Shown here: one piece after another, positions 5,757 to 5,942 of the stretch
How positions within the stretch are numbered: position 1 is the first letter of the stretch
How the letters are laid out: every line of letters starts with the position of its first letter
Assembly: GCA_026995955.1 (NCBI GenBank)
Contig: JALWNJ010000128.1
Span: 1-5,942, forward strand
Reading direction: 5' to 3'
DNA: 5,942 nt
DNA from: Gammaproteobacteria bacterium
GTDB taxonomy: Bacteria; Pseudomonadota; Gammaproteobacteria; J044
Notes under the pieces: generated by a model
What the model saw: only the letters and a program-made list of their open reading frames with translations
Database searches by the model: none
Told to the model about the DNA's origin: nothing
Position numbers and translations under genes: made by a program

Positions 5757-5785
5757 TTGACAATCGAACTAAGCCCGCAAAGAAT
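5757..5785 (+). promoter_or_regulatory. Candidate sigma-70 promoter for the plus-strand gene
   Basis: A perfect -35 TTGACA (5757-5762) is followed after 17 bp by AAGAAT (5780-5785), matching the -10 consensus at 4 of 6 positions. The expected start near 5792 gives a leader of about 60 nt before the ATG at 5852. The region is locally AT-rich compared with the genes on each side, as usual for a promoter. Confidence 0.55.
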
Positions 5786-5851
5786 TCGGTAAAACTGCCA
5801 GATTGCCGAGCAAGGACGCCGGGCCGTCCCTGTCGGCCGGGGAAGGAGCCC

Positions 5852-5942
5852 ATGGACGCATCACTGCACCGAGTACCTACCGCCTATCGTCCCCGCTCTG
5901 CGCGCCCGCGCTGGTGGCGCGGGGTTCTGCCTGTTCTGCTGC
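5852..5942 (+). CDS. Start of a divergent gene; N-terminus of a probable exported or membrane-anchored protein, cut by window edge
   Basis: Thirty codons are visible, starting MDASLHRVPTAYRPR. The first 23 residues are basic (several Arg, including RPRWWRG) and are followed by GVLPVLL, the beginning of a hydrophobic stretch, so a signal peptide or membrane anchor is likely. GGAAGGAG (5841-5848) is a strong ribosome site, although its last base is only 3 nt from the ATG; pairing through its GGAAGG part would give a more usual spacing. The family cannot be recognised from this fragment. In pseudomonads a BepA/YfgC-type M48 metalloprotease gene neighbours a tusA-like gene, which makes that one possible identity by context only. 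Confidence 0.65.
   Translation, partial: MDASLHRVPTAYRPRSARPRWWRGVLPVLL

Noticed and set aside
5814..5829. GGACG/CGTCC small hairpin in the leader of the plus-strand gene
   Set aside because: A 5-bp stem with a GC-rich loop is expected by chance in such sequence; no riboswitch or attenuator features accompany it.

Overview
The window comes from a high-GC proteobacterium, most likely a gammaproteobacterium. The glutamine synthetase (GlnA), NtrB and NtrC sequences all read like the enteric/Pseudomonas type. The order glnA - small secreted DUF4124-type protein - ntrB - ntrC is one I associate with gammaproteobacteria. The genus cannot be fixed from the sequence alone.

Layout: all genes but one lie on the minus strand, so transcription runs from high to low coordinates. 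Positions 5461-5694 encode a TusA-family sulfur carrier, followed 28 bp later by a cation diffusion facilitator (CDF) metal transporter (4260-5432). The CDF stop codon sits inside a perfect 20-bp inverted repeat (4221-4262) made of two NtrC-type binding sites. These sites, with a sigma-54 promoter at 4147-4162, form the control region of glnA (2789-4093). glnA ends at a strong hairpin terminator (2733-2762). A 172-residue secreted DUF4124 protein follows (2180-2698). After it comes a second control region with an NtrC site (2127-2143) and a sigma-54 promoter (2050-2065), then ntrB (950-2035) and ntrC (1-953, cut by the window edge), which overlap by 4 bp. On the plus strand, a divergent gene starts at 5852 behind a sigma-70-like promoter and is cut by the right edge.

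How it works together: NtrB is the nitrogen-sensing histidine kinase/phosphatase and NtrC is its sigma-54-dependent activator. NtrC~P is predicted to bind upstream of both glnA and ntrBC. In both places the enhancer centre lies exactly 84 bp upstream of the conserved C of the -12 element, which suggests one shared circuit including positive autoregulation.

The most striking observation is in glnA. The frame is open and both ends are normal, but 35 residues (105 bp) expected between GDNGNG and KHARAINA are absent. The missing block carries the active-site HxH segment. The remaining length, 434 residues, is exactly 35 short of the usual 469. The gene is therefore a precise in-frame deletion, an assembly error, or an inactive or altered glutamine synthetase. 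I found no RNA genes, CRISPR arrays, insertion sequences or phage genes, and no gene-free stretch longer than 160 bp.
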